56,137 nt of DNA from Alphaproteobacteria bacterium. Lineage in GTDB: Bacteria; Pseudomonadota; Alphaproteobacteria; MPNO01; UBA830. The notes beneath the pieces were generated by a model. The model was given only the letters and a program-made list of their open reading frames with translations. It was not told the DNA's origin and did not search any database. The stretch lies in assembly GCA_022822405.1 (NCBI GenBank), contig JAJEBT010000141.1, positions 1 to 56,137 on the forward strand, written 5' to 3'. Both the position numbers and the translations under genes were made by a program. Numbering within the stretch: position 1 is the first letter of the stretch; each line of letters starts with the position of its first letter. Of the stretch, positions 37,467-46,594 are shown in pieces.

Positions 37467-38603
37467 ATGGCGAAACAGGACTATTACGAAGCGCTCGGCG
37501 TGAACCGGGACGCCGATGCGTCGGCCCTGAAATCGGCTTACCGCAAGCTCGCGATGCGATTCCACCCGGACCGCAATCCGGACGACCGCGAGGCGGAGAC
37601 GCGCTTCAAGGAGATCAACGAGGCCTATGATGTCCTGAAAGACCCGGAAAAACGCGCCGCTTACGACCAGTTCGGACATGCGGCGTTCGAAGGCGGAGCC
37701 GCGGGCGGTTCGGGCTTCGACTTCGGTTCGGGCTTTGCTGACATCTTCGACGAGATGTTCGGCGACTTCATGGGCAGCGGCCGCGGCGGCCGTCAGCGCT
37801 CGAGCCGTGGTGCCGACCTCCGCTACAACATGGAGATCAGCCTCGAAGAGGCCTTCGCGGGATGCGAGAGCCAGATCCGGGTGGCGAGAGCAGTCGTCTG
37901 TGATGCCTGCAACGGTACCGGCAGCGAAAGCGGATCCAGCCCGGAGGCCTGCGACACTTGCCACGGGCGCGGCAAGGTAAGGGCGCAGCAGGGCTTTTTT
38001 ACCATCGAGCGAGCCTGTCCCACATGCGGCGGAACAGGCAGGATCATACGGAATCCGTGTCGAGTTTGCGGCGGAGACGGGCGCCGCCGCCAGGAGAAGA
38101 GCCTCAAGGTGGCCATACCCGCCGGGGTCGAGGACGGCACCCGGATCCGGCTGGCGGGCGAAGGCGAGGCCGGCGAGCGCGGCGGCGGTGTCGGCGATCT
38201 CTACATCTTCATCTCGGTCAGGCCGCACCGCCTGTTCCAGAGGGACGGCAGCGACCTTCAGGTCAGGGTGCCCATCCCGATGACGACGGCGGCGCTCGGC
38301 GGCGCCGTCGAGGTGCCGTCCATGGACGGCAAGCGCGCAAAGCTGACGATTCCCAAGGGAGTCCAGTCGGGGCATCAGTTCCGCCTGCGCGGGAAGGGCA
38401 TGTCGATCCTGCGCAGCGACCGCCGCGGCGACATGTATGTCGACGTTTTCGTGGAGACTCCGGTCAACCTGTCGAAGCGCCAGGAGAAACTGCTCGCCGA
38501 ATTCGCCGACGAGAAGCCGGCCCGCGGGGAAACGACCATCAGCCCGCAGTCAGACGGCTTCTTTTCCCGCGTCAAGGAGCTCTGGGAAGATCTCACGGGC
38601 TGA
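37467..38603 (+). CDS. dnaJ: chaperone DnaJ (Hsp40)
   Basis: A 378-residue type I DnaJ. The J domain ([33 protein letters not shown]) has the HPD motif needed to stimulate DnaK. A Gly/Phe-rich stretch ([24 protein letters not shown]) follows, then four CxxCxGxG zinc repeats ([32 protein letters not shown]) and the beta-sandwich C-terminal domain. It lies 90 bp after dnaK, probably on the same message, and is convergent with a MacB-like permease gene. The 74-bp gap after it shows no T-rich terminator. Confidence 0.98.
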   Translation: MAKQDYYEALGVNRDADASALKSAYRKLAMRFHPDRNPDDREAETRFKEINEAYDVLKDPEKRAAYDQFGHAAFEGGAAGGSGFDFGSGFADIFDEMFGDFMGSGRGGRQRSSRGADLRYNMEISLEEAFAGCESQIRVARAVVCDACNGTGSESGSSPEACDTCHGRGKVRAQQGFFTIERACPTCGGTGRIIRNPCRVCGGDGRRRQEKSLKVAIPAGVEDGTRIRLAGEGEAGERGGGVGDLYIFISVRPHRLFQRDGSDLQVRVPIPMTTAALGGAVEVPSMDGKRAKLTIPKGVQSGHQFRLRGKGMSILRSDRRGDMYVDVFVETPVNLSKRQEKLLAEFADEKPARGETTISPQSDGFFSRVKELWEDLTG

Positions 38604-38677
38604 CGCTGTCCCGTCTTGCGGCCCGCCCGCCGGGATGCCGTTGCCGCGCCGGATCCCGGCGCCGGACGAATGCCCGG

Positions 38678-39913
38678 TCACTCGTATCTGAGAGCTTCGA
38701 TGGGGTCGAACTGCGCCGCTTTGCGCGCTGGATAGATACCGAAGAAGATGCCGACCGCGGCCGCGAATCCGAACGCGAGAACGATCGATTCGGGCCGGAT
38801 GATTGTAGGCCAGCTGCCCAGCGACGCGACACCGACGGCGCCGGCCAGACCCAGAGCTACGCCGATGGCGCCGCCGATCAGCGAGAGGGTCACTGCCTCG
38901 ATCAGGAACTGCAGCAGGATGTCCCTGCGGCGGGCGCCAACCGCCATGCGCAGACCTATTTCGCGTGTTCGTTCGGTCACCGAAACGAGCATGATGTTCA
39001 TGATTCCGATTCCGCCCACCACGAGCGAGATCGACGCCACCGCAGCCAGGAGGAGCGTCATCACGCGTGACGAATCCGCGCGCGCCTCGAGTATCGAGGA
39101 CAGGTTGCGGACAAAGAAGTCGTCGGGATCGCCGGGACGGATGCGATGGCGCTGACGCAGAAGGTTTGTCATCTCGCGGATCGTGTCGTCGACCTCCTCG
39201 GCCGAACGGGACTTCACGTACATGATGCTGACCAGGCGGCCCGAGAGTCGCCGGCCTCCCACCAGGCGCTTCTTTGCCGTCGACAGCGGCACGAAGATCG
39301 CGTCGTCCATGTCGTTGCCGCGGGGCGTTTCACCCTTCGGCATCAGGATGCCGATGACCGTGAACGGCACGCGCTTGACGCGGATGATCTGCCCCACCGG
39401 GTTTTCGCCGGGCTCGAACAGGTTCTTCACCAGCGTTTCGCCGACCAGAGCAACCTTGGCCGCGGCCCGCACTTCGGCATGATTGAACCATCGCCCCTCC
39501 CTGATCTCCCAGTCGCGGGCCTGGCTGTACTCCGGGGTGACGCCGTAGATCACCGTGGACCAGTTCCGGTTGCCGAAGATGATCTGGCCGGATCCCCGAA
39601 CCTGCGGAGCGGTGACGGCCACCGTCGGTATTTCGTTCTGGATCGCGATGGCATCGTCTTCGGTGATCGTCGGCCGTGATCCCCGGGCGCCCCGGGCGCC
39701 GGAGGACGTCGTGGTGCCCGGGACCACGATCACGAGGTTCGAGCCGAGGGTCTGGATCAGGTCGTCGACGCGTTTCTGCGCGCCTGCCCCTACCGCGATC
39801 ATGATGATCACGGCGCCGACGCCGATGATGATCCCGAGCGCCGTCAGGACGCTTCGCAGGAAATTGACCCGAATGGCCAGGAATGCGGCAGCGACGGAAT
39901 CAGAATAGGTCAT
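38678..39913 (-). CDS. MacB-type ABC transporter permease (FtsX family)
   Basis: A 411-residue inner-membrane permease with the MacB topology: one N-terminal helix (SVLTALGIIIGVGAVIIMIAV), a large periplasmic domain with the VVPGTTTSSGARG start and YGVTPEYSQARDWEIREGRWF, and three C-terminal helices including LVVGGIGIMNIMLVSVTERTREIGLRMAVGARRRDILLQFLIEA. These mechanotransmission transporters drive export through a tripartite pump. The ATPase is encoded as a separate gene, unlike E. coli MacB where it is fused. Its start overlaps the ATPase stop as ATGA, so the three efflux genes form one operon. Confidence 0.92.
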   Translation of the reverse strand: MTYSDSVAAAFLAIRVNFLRSVLTALGIIIGVGAVIIMIAVGAGAQKRVDDLIQTLGSNLVIVVPGTTTSSGARGARGSRPTITEDDAIAIQNEIPTVAVTAPQVRGSGQIIFGNRNWSTVIYGVTPEYSQARDWEIREGRWFNHAEVRAAAKVALVGETLVKNLFEPGENPVGQIIRVKRVPFTVIGILMPKGETPRGNDMDDAIFVPLSTAKKRLVGGRRLSGRLVSIMYVKSRSAEEVDDTIREMTNLLRQRHRIRPGDPDDFFVRNLSSILEARADSSRVMTLLLAAVASISLVVGGIGIMNIMLVSVTERTREIGLRMAVGARRRDILLQFLIEAVTLSLIGGAIGVALGLAGAVGVASLGSWPTIIRPESIVLAFGFAAAVGIFFGIYPARKAAQFDPIEALRYE

Positions 39914-40659
39914 GCCGCCGGCCGGACCTGCTCCGGCATCGCGCGCAGGAGCGCCTCCGCGTCAGCGGGCTCCTCGACGAGCTCCTCCTCGACGACGAGC
40001 CCGTCCTGGAAGCGAATCACGTGACCGGCGAAACGCGCCACATCGGCCTCGTGGGTGACGACGATGACCGTCATGCCGCTGCGGTTCAGGCGCTGGAAGA
40101 TGCCCATGATCTCAAGGCCGGTGCGGGTGTCGAGTGCACCTGTCGGCTCATCGGCGAGGATAAGCGCCGGCTGATTGACCAGAGCGCGGGCGATGGCAAC
40201 CCGTTGCTGCTGGCCGCCCGAGAGCTGCGACGGGTGATGGTCGAGACGGTCTGCCAGCCCCACCTCGCCGAGAACCCGTTCGGCGCACCGGGTGCGGGCT
40301 CTCTTGTCCATTGAACTGTAGAGCAGCGGCAGTTTGACGTTGTCGAGGGCGGAAGTGCGCGCCAGCAGATTGAAGCTCTGGAAGACGAAGCCGATCTTGC
40401 TGTTTCGGGTTCTCGCAAGCTCGTCCGCGTCGAGAGCGGCAACATCCACGCGGTCGAGGAAATACTGTCCCGCCGTGGGCGTATCCAGGCATCCCAGCAG
40501 GTTCATCATGGTGGACTTGCCCGAGCCGGAAGGGCCCATGATGGCGACGAATTCGCCCGGCGCGATGGCGAGGGAAACGCCGCGCAGGGCATGCACCACG
40601 TTGTCGCCCAGGGCGTAGTCCCTGGTCAGCGACTTCGTGCGGATCAGGAATTCGGTCAC
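39910..40659 (-). CDS. MacB/LolD-type ABC transporter ATP-binding protein
   Basis: A 249-residue ATPase. Walker A is GPSGSGKST, the ABC signature is LSGGQQQRVAIARAL, and Walker B is LILADEPTGALD. The RDYALGDNVVHALRGVSLAI start places it with the LolD/MacB subfamily that partners FtsX-type permeases. It sits between the periplasmic adaptor and the permease, 1 bp from the adaptor stop and overlapping the permease start. C-terminal tail of about 20 residues is Glu/Ala-rich. Confidence 0.95.
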   Translation of the reverse strand: MTEFLIRTKSLTRDYALGDNVVHALRGVSLAIAPGEFVAIMGPSGSGKSTMMNLLGCLDTPTAGQYFLDRVDVAALDADELARTRNSKIGFVFQSFNLLARTSALDNVKLPLLYSSMDKRARTRCAERVLGEVGLADRLDHHPSQLSGGQQQRVAIARALVNQPALILADEPTGALDTRTGLEIMGIFQRLNRSGMTVIVVTHEADVARFAGHVIRFQDGLVVEEELVEEPADAEALLRAMPEQVRPAA

Positions 40660-40660
40660 C

Positions 40661-42307
40661 CTACAGCCCGAAACGCCAGAACCTGCGTGGCTGTTGCTCC
40701 GCAGGCCTGCCGACGCCGACCAGCACCTCCTGCCCTTCGGTCAGGCCGCCACGAACCAGCTCGGTGAATTTTCCGTCGCCGACGCCGATAAACACGCTGA
40801 CCGCCTTCGGCTCGCCGTTTTCCAGGACCCAGGCCCGCGCGCGCCGAACCGGGTTGGCGCGCCGCTCGGCGAGGATCGCCCCGTACTTCACCCGCTGCTC
40901 GGGATTGAGAATGGTCATGACGTCCTCGCTCGCTTGTTTGCGAAGCCGGCGGGCCGAATTGCGGAACTCTTCCCCACGGATGCCGTTTCGCCTGAGCGAG
41001 GCGATGCGCTGAAAGGTGGCGCGCTCGATCGCCTGCAGCCGGTCCTGTTGTTGCTCGTCGAGGCCGAGAGTCTCTGCGAGGCGCTTGCGGCGTGCCTGAG
41101 CCTGCGCGCGCCGTTCCGCCCTTGCCGCCGCACTCGGCCGCCCGCCCGGGCTCCTGCCTGCCGCTGCCGGCGGGGATGCGCCGGGAGGGTTGAAGCGCAA
41201 CGCGGCATTCGGGACGCGCAGGACGCCGGACCGGTTGGACACCTTGATTTCGACATTTGCGGTCATCCCTGGGAGCAGGCGGAGGTCACCATTGTCGGCG
41301 GTCAGAACCACGGTGTAGGTCACGACGTTCTGGACGTTTTGCGGCTGCAGGCGGATTTGCGTGACGCTGCCCTGAAACTGCCGTCCAGGAAAGGAGTCCA
41401 CCGTGAACGTCGCCAGCTGGCCGACCCTCACCTGCCCGATATCCGCTTCGTCGATGCTGGTTTCGACCTGCATTTTCCGCAGATCCTGGGCGATGGTGAA
41501 CAGTGTCGGCGCCTGCAGGCTGGCGGCGACCGTCTGGCCCACGTCGACATTGCGCCCGATGACGACACCATCGACCGGGGAGCGGATGTACGTGTTGTCC
41601 AGATTGACCTCCGCGACCTTGAGGGAGGCTTTCTTCTGCTGCACCTGCGCGCGGGCGTGGACGACTTCTGCTTCGGCCATCTTGACCTGGGCTGCGCGGG
41701 CGGAAATGGTCGATCGGTGGGCGCGGCGCTGCGCCTCGGCGGCCGAGACCTGCTGGACGGCTGCCTCCCATGCCGCGCGCGTCTTGTCGACCGCGCTGGC
41801 GGCAACCGCGCCACGCTCGCGCAGCTGCCGTTTGCGGCCGTAGTCGAGTTTCAGGTCGGCGGCCGTTACCTTGGCGCGTCTGAGGTTCGCTTCCCCGACG
41901 GCAAGCTGCGCCCGCGCGTTCTGCAGATTTGCCCGCGCCTGGATCAGCGCGGCGCTCCGGATGCCGACAGTGGCGTCGGCAACCGCGAGCTCTGCCCTTG
42001 ACTGGTTTACCCGGGCCTCGAAGCTTTCTGGATCGATGCGCGCGATGACCTGATCGGCCCTGACCTTGGAGTTGAAGTCCGCCTGCAGTTCCGAGACCTG
42101 ACCCGAGATCTCCGAACCCACCTGGACCGTGATCACGGCCCCCAGTTCGCCCGAGGCCGACACGGACTTCAGGACATCGCCGCGTTCGATCTTTGCGGTT
42201 CGGAAGGTCTTGCCGGTGACCGGTTCCTTGTCGAGGGCAAAGACGGTGCCGCCAAGCGCGATCAGAACGCCAGCGCCGAGCAGGACAAGGAGTCTACGTT
42301 TCGACAT
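40661..42307 (-). CDS. MacA-like periplasmic adaptor with a Spy/CpxP-like helical insertion
   Basis: A 548-residue membrane-fusion protein, about 150 residues longer than usual. Residues 1-25 anchor it; 50-100 and 240-275 form the lipoyl halves (SGQVSELQADFNSKVRADQVIARID; NTYIRSPVDGVVIGRNVDVGQTV), with a long coiled-coil hairpin at about 100-235 and a beta-barrel to about 370. In the linker before the membrane-proximal domain lies an Arg/Ala/Gln-rich insert (about 375-487) with two LTxxQ-like turns, LGLDEQQQDRLQAI and ILNPEQRVKYGAIL, resembling Spy/CpxP periplasmic chaperones. The C-terminal VFIGVGDGKFTELVRGGLTEGQEVLVG domain is normal. First gene of the efflux operon. Confidence 0.88.
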   Translation of the reverse strand: MSKRRLLVLLGAGVLIALGGTVFALDKEPVTGKTFRTAKIERGDVLKSVSASGELGAVITVQVGSEISGQVSELQADFNSKVRADQVIARIDPESFEARVNQSRAELAVADATVGIRSAALIQARANLQNARAQLAVGEANLRRAKVTAADLKLDYGRKRQLRERGAVAASAVDKTRAAWEAAVQQVSAAEAQRRAHRSTISARAAQVKMAEAEVVHARAQVQQKKASLKVAEVNLDNTYIRSPVDGVVIGRNVDVGQTVAASLQAPTLFTIAQDLRKMQVETSIDEADIGQVRVGQLATFTVDSFPGRQFQGSVTQIRLQPQNVQNVVTYTVVLTADNGDLRLLPGMTANVEIKVSNRSGVLRVPNAALRFNPPGASPPAAAGRSPGGRPSAAARAERRAQAQARRKRLAETLGLDEQQQDRLQAIERATFQRIASLRRNGIRGEEFRNSARRLRKQASEDVMTILNPEQRVKYGAILAERRANPVRRARAWVLENGEPKAVSVFIGVGDGKFTELVRGGLTEGQEVLVGVGRPAEQQPRRFWRFGL

Positions 42308-43143
42308 GCGAAGCCCTCCGTCCGGGTACAGGCGGGAAGGATCGGCAGCCCCGGCGCCTGCGGTGCATGGTCAAGGGGCTGCCAGCCCGGGTGCGGCGAT
42401 ATTTTCGTGTCGATCGGGATTCTACTGTTTCCACGCCCGATTCCATAATTCCACCGGTTTCCATGTCCCCGGTCTGTTGGCGCCTGCATCGCCAAGCTGG
42501 TCGCGTGCGACCCTCGCACAACCATGTTGCAGGCGTTTGTCCGGGAGCCGTTGTTCTGTGACAAAATGTAACGGTCGGAGACCGCTCTGAGCAGATGCCG
42601 GAACGGCAGGCTGGTCCGGCAGGGTCCGGCATCGCCAGGACACAGCGAAAAGGGCGCCGCGGCAACTGCGGACAGCGGGGCCTCGTATCTGGGCATTCCT
42701 CCGTCGCGCAACGGGTCGCGCGGCGCTTGATGGCCGTCCTGGCGAACCGAATCCTGAAGCCTTCGGAGGCGCTTCAGGGCTTCATCGAGGACGCTGCCGC
42801 CAGGCTCCTGCCGGCCGTCATCCGGAGCTGGGAACGAACTGTCGTGCCCGAACGATGAGGTAACGCCGGAAACCCGGACCCGGACAGTCCTATTTCTCCA
42901 TGACCCGCCGGCCGATTGCCGTGACTGCGGCATGGACCGACAGCGCGGCGCCTTTCTGCCATCCCGGCAGCGCGCTCGCCTGGTCGTCGGCAACCAGGGG
43001 AGCTTGGCGATCCCCTTCCGCTCGCCCCCCTTCACCAGACGGGGCGGCATTGCAGCCACCACGAACATCGGCATTCGCATGTCCGGCAGTGTTCATTATT
43101 ACCGGGAAAGGGTGCCATCTCGGGGCTCTTGATCGCACCATTG
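42308..43143. other. gene-poor stretch between the efflux operon and the zinc island
   Basis: About 0.8 kb with several short open frames on both strands, none with a recognisable motif, convincing ribosome-binding site or homologous feel. Longest candidates (for example 42595-42858 plus, 42890-43153 minus) are probably chance frames in GC-rich DNA, though decayed gene remnants cannot be excluded. It also holds the 5' flank of the MacA gene. Confidence 0.5.
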
Positions 43144-43176
43144 ACAAAATCATAATATTATATCATTTGATTTATA

Positions 43177-43199
43177 GAAATGTTATAATATTTGATTTA
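43177..43199 (+). promoter_or_regulatory. Zur-box-like operator upstream of the permease-SPFH gene
   Basis: The first 15 bases, GAAATGTTATAATAT, match the left side and centre of the Zur operator consensus known from Proteobacteria without a mismatch; the right side matches at four of eight positions. It lies in a strongly AT-rich leader (43140-43260) and covers a perfect TATAAT, so repressor binding would block transcription of the downstream operon. A second AT palindrome (AAATCATAATATTATATCAT, start 43147) is immediately upstream. Zinc control is inferred, not shown. Confidence 0.55.
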
Positions 43200-43343
43200 T
43201 AAAATATTGTGTTTGCAAGACATATGGGTAGATGATATTCGTGTAAAACAGTTGACAAGTGGAGCGTATCGGGAATTGAGTTGGGTTAGAGGCGGCAAGC
43301 TGGTGATATTCTTTGGCTTGCAACAGGTGGCGGAGAAAGCGTC

Positions 43344-45674
43344 ATGGATCAGCTGATGATTTTCCTGGATTTCCTGTGGAACTCGTTTCTCCTGCTGGGG
43401 CCAATGCTGCTGCTCGGCCTTTTCCTGGCGGGGTTGATCCATGTGTTCATCTCGCGGGACGCCGTGCTGCGATGGCTGCACCGCGACAGTCTCAAGTCCG
43501 TTGCTTCCAGCGCGGCCATCGGCGTGCCGATGCCGCTTTGCAGCTGTTCGGTGGTTCCGGTGGTGGCCGAAATGCGGCGCAAGGGCGCGTCCCGTTCGGC
43601 ATGCATGTCGTTCCTGATCACCGCGCCGGAAACTGGGGCAGATTCGATCCTGGTCACCAACGCCTTTTTCGGTCCGGTGGCTGCCGTGGTCCGGCCGGTC
43701 ATCAGCTTCATAACCGGCGTGATGGCGGGTATTTTCTGCATCGGGATGGTCCGTGACGAAGATGCGTCTGAACCGGCTCCCGCAGACGGCCGCCATGACC
43801 ACGGCCACGACCATCACGGCCACGACCACCACGACCATGGCCACGACCACAAGACCCTCATACCGGGCGATGACGACTGCTACATAAGCCCTGCTACCCT
43901 CAGGGCATTCTTCGTCACATGGCTCGGCCGCCTCAACCAAGGCATCGGCCAGGCGCGGTCCATGACATGGATCAAACCGGATTTTTACAGGGAGTTTCTT
44001 TCCATTCCCGAACCCGCGAAGCCGCCCAGGGACGAAGCGGGCCGGGACCTCGGCGATCTCTCCTTTACCACGGTTTGCAAGCATATCCTGCGCTACGGCT
44101 TCGTCGAGGTGGCCGACGACATCCTGTTCGCGCTGCTGGTCGGCGTGATCCTGGGCGGGCTGCTTTATCTCGTGATTCCGGACAACCTCATGGCCTACGA
44201 GTACGCCCGCTGGCTGTCCTATCCCGTCATGGTGCTGGTGGGCGTCCCGCTCTACATCTGTGCCTCCGCGAGCACGCCGATCGCCGCGGCCCTCGTGGCG
44301 AAGGGCTTCAGCCCGGGGGCGGCGTTGGTGTTCTTGATGACAGGGCCCGCGACCAACACCGGGACGATCGCGATCGTCGCCAGCCAGTTCGGCGCGCGTT
44401 TCGCTTCGGTCTATGTCGGCTCGGTTGTCGTCGTGACGGTGGCTCTGGGCATCGCCGTCGACCTCCTGATGATTACCTTCGGCCTGTCGCTCGCGGTCAA
44501 TCTCGACGCGTCGGACTCGCCGACGGTGGCGGTGATCCAGTGGACCGGCGCGCTCGGCCTCTTCGCGCTCATGTTCTGGCGCTTCCGTGCGGGGGCGCTG
44601 AAAGGCGGCTATCAGGATCTGCTCATGAATCTGCGGCCGTTGTCGGGGCCGACGAAGGGATGGTGGGCTCGCATGACCGGCGATGCACCGGTGAAGGGCT
44701 TGCTGCGCCCCCGCACGCCTGCCGGGGCGACCGTCTGGCTGTCCGTCGTCGCCGCGTTTCTGCTGAGCGGCTTCACCGTCGTACGACCGGGCGAGGTCGG
44801 CTACGGGCGCCTGTTCGGCGCGGTGGCGTGGCGAGATCTGCCGCCGGGGCTTCACTATCTCGCGCCCTGGCCGTTCGCGCAGGCAGACAAATGGCCGATC
44901 CGGGAGGTGAAGTCCGTGACCAGCAGCGCGACGGGTGAGTATCTCACCGGCGACGTCAACCTGATGTCGATGTCGCTGAACGTGCAGTACCGGGTCAGCG
45001 ACCCCTACATCTATCACTACCGCGTGGCGAATCCGGAACAGGTCATCGGCGACAATATCCGCAAGGAGTTGCGCAAGTTCGTGGCGGGGCGGACGCTCGA
45101 CAAACTGCTGAACGTCGAACGTGCGCTGCTTCAGAATCACATCGGGGAGGTGTTCGAAAAGCGCCTCCCGGGCGGGGACAGCGCGCTGCTCGACGCCATC
45201 GAGCTCGTTAAGGTGAGCCTGCTCTCCGTAAGTCCCGTCAGCGGCGCGATGAACGCGTTCCGGGAAGTTTCGAGTTCCCAGGATGACAGAGAGCGTATCA
45301 TCGTCAACGCCCAGCGCCTTACGGTGTCGTTGATCCCCCGCGCGCACGGCAATGCGGAGTACGAGGTGCAACAGGCCAAGGGTGAAGCGTCACGGCGAGT
45401 CATCACCTCTGCGGCTGAAAGCGATGCCATCCGCATGGTCGCCGGCGCCGTTCGGGAAGCGCCGGAAGTCCTTTACAACATGCTGTGGCGCGAAAAGTTG
45501 GAAACTTCGCTCTCGGATCGCAACAAAATCATTGTCCCGAACCAAAACACGCTGAACAAGGTAGCGCTGTGGAAGAGGTCGCTCGGCGCCGCCACCGGGC
45601 CGCGACCCGGCCATTCCGCCCAGCCGGGCGGCGACAAGCACGCGACCGGAGCCGCCGGAGGCAGCCATGACTAG
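43344..45674 (+). CDS. UPF0718/SO_0444-type metal permease fused to an SPFH (band-7/HflK-like) domain
   Basis: A 776-residue two-part membrane protein. Residues 1-430 are a permease of the COG0701/SO_0444 (Cu/Zn-type) family: helices in pairs, the PMPLCSCSVVPV motif (62-73) and CASASTP (306-312), and a cytoplasmic or periplasmic loop extremely rich in His-Asp (151-169) likely to bind metal. A helix at 462-480 then leads to a complete SPFH domain (482-740) beginning VVRPGEVGYGRLFGA..PPGLHYLAPWP, the HflK-type entry. Joining the two in one chain is uncommon. Its end overlaps hflC-like by 8 bp. A role in zinc efflux or storage within an SPFH raft is inferred from the neighbouring znuABC and Zur-like sites. 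Confidence 0.85.
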   Translation: MDQLMIFLDFLWNSFLLLGPMLLLGLFLAGLIHVFISRDAVLRWLHRDSLKSVASSAAIGVPMPLCSCSVVPVVAEMRRKGASRSACMSFLITAPETGADSILVTNAFFGPVAAVVRPVISFITGVMAGIFCIGMVRDEDASEPAPADGRHDHGHDHHGHDHHDHGHDHKTLIPGDDDCYISPATLRAFFVTWLGRLNQGIGQARSMTWIKPDFYREFLSIPEPAKPPRDEAGRDLGDLSFTTVCKHILRYGFVEVADDILFALLVGVILGGLLYLVIPDNLMAYEYARWLSYPVMVLVGVPLYICASASTPIAAALVAKGFSPGAALVFLMTGPATNTGTIAIVASQFGARFASVYVGSVVVVTVALGIAVDLLMITFGLSLAVNLDASDSPTVAVIQWTGALGLFALMFWRFRAGALKGGYQDLLMNLRPLSGPTKGWWARMTGDAPVKGLLRPRTPAGATVWLSVVAAFLLSGFTVVRPGEVGYGRLFGAVAWRDLPPGLHYLAPWPFAQADKWPIREVKSVTSSATGEYLTGDVNLMSMSLNVQYRVSDPYIYHYRVANPEQVIGDNIRKELRKFVAGRTLDKLLNVERALLQNHIGEVFEKRLPGGDSALLDAIELVKVSLLSVSPVSGAMNAFREVSSSQDDRERIIVNAQRLTVSLIPRAHGNAEYEVQQAKGEASRRVITSAAESDAIRMVAGAVREAPEVLYNMLWREKLETSLSDRNKIIVPNQNTLNKVALWKRSLGAATGPRPGHSAQPGGDKHATGAAGGSHD

Positions 45675-46584
45675 AGGCAGGAAATTTGCGGCCACGGCCG
45701 CGGTCGTTCTCGCGGCCGTCGTCGCGTGGGATGTTCACTACGTGATCGATGAGTCCGAACAGGGTGTCCTGACCAATTTCGGCAAGATCGTGCCGCCGGT
45801 GAAGCAACCCGGGCTGCACTTCAAGCTGCCGACGCCCATCTCGGTCGTCTACAAGGTGGACAGGCGGGTACGGCCGCTGATGAACCTGAAGCAGGAGCTG
45901 ATCACCGAGGACCAGAAAAACGTTCTCGTGGGCGGCTACTTGCTGTGGCGTGTCTCGAATCCGGTCCGGTATGTCGAGGCGATCCGTACAGAGGCCAACG
46001 CGGTGAAGCGTCTGGGCGATCTATACAGGGCGAGCGTCGGCATCGTGGTCAGCAACAAGTCGAGAGACGCCTTCGTAAGCCTCGGACTCCAGCATCAGGA
46101 CATCACCAAAGCATCCCGCGAAATTCTCGATCAAATCAAACCCGTCGCGTCGGCGGATTACGGGATCGAGGTCGTCAGAGCGGGTCTGGTCGAATACACA
46201 CTGCCTGCGGCCAACCGTCCCAGCGTAATCCAGCGGATGATTTCCGAACGCGCCCGTATCGCCGCGCGCTACCGCAGCCAGGGCGAGGAGCGGGCGATAG
46301 GCATCGAGGCGTTCGCCATCAACGAGCACGAGAAAATCATGGCGACCGCCCACGCCGAAGCCACGGCCATCCTCGGCAAGGCGGAGGCCGATGCGCTGGA
46401 GACGCTGGCCGCCGCGTACCGCGACGACCCAGAGTTCTACAAGTTCATTCGGGCGCTCGACAGCTACGACGCGATTATCGACAAGAACACCACGCTAATG
46501 CTGCCGGCCGATAACGAGCTTTTCAAGTATTTGGACGGCAAGGAGATTCCGAAACCGCCGGCATCGAAGCAGGCGCAGGAATAG
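45667..46584 (+). CDS. HflC-like SPFH/band-7 protein
   Basis: A 305-residue membrane-anchored SPFH protein. One N-terminal helix (about 7-27) precedes DESEQGVLTNFGKIVPPVKQPGLHFKLPTPI, the HflC-type band-7 entry, and the C-terminal half has the ERARIAARYRSQGEERAIGIEAFAINEHEKIMATAHAEATAILGKAEADALETLAAAYRDDPEFYKFIRALDSYD coiled-coil. In E. coli HflK and HflC regulate FtsH; here the gene is embedded in a zinc-linked operon and translationally coupled to the permease-SPFH gene, so it likely co-assembles with that fusion. A second, housekeeping hflKC pair may exist elsewhere. Confidence 0.88.
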   Translation: MTRGRKFAATAAVVLAAVVAWDVHYVIDESEQGVLTNFGKIVPPVKQPGLHFKLPTPISVVYKVDRRVRPLMNLKQELITEDQKNVLVGGYLLWRVSNPVRYVEAIRTEANAVKRLGDLYRASVGIVVSNKSRDAFVSLGLQHQDITKASREILDQIKPVASADYGIEVVRAGLVEYTLPAANRPSVIQRMISERARIAARYRSQGEERAIGIEAFAINEHEKIMATAHAEATAILGKAEADALETLAAAYRDDPEFYKFIRALDSYDAIIDKNTTLMLPADNELFKYLDGKEIPKPPASKQAQE

Positions 46585-46594
46585 GGAGCAAGTC

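Noticed and set aside
35370..38375. 1001-codon open frame on the minus strand opposite dnaK-dnaJ
   Set aside because: It is exactly antisense to two certain genes and has no recognisable motif; long antisense frames are normal in GC-rich DNA where stops are rare.
42595..42858. Possible small gene in the gap before the zinc island
   Set aside because: No ribosome-binding site, no recognisable motif, and overlapping frames on both strands are equally open.
43793..43855. Tandem short repeats resembling a CRISPR or satellite
   Set aside because: The repeats encode the in-frame His-Asp loop of the permease (residues 151-169), so they are coding repeats with no spacers.
43197..45371. 724-codon minus-strand frame opposite the permease-SPFH gene
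   Set aside because: Shadow of the plus-strand gene; its composition mirrors the His-Asp repeat and membrane codons.
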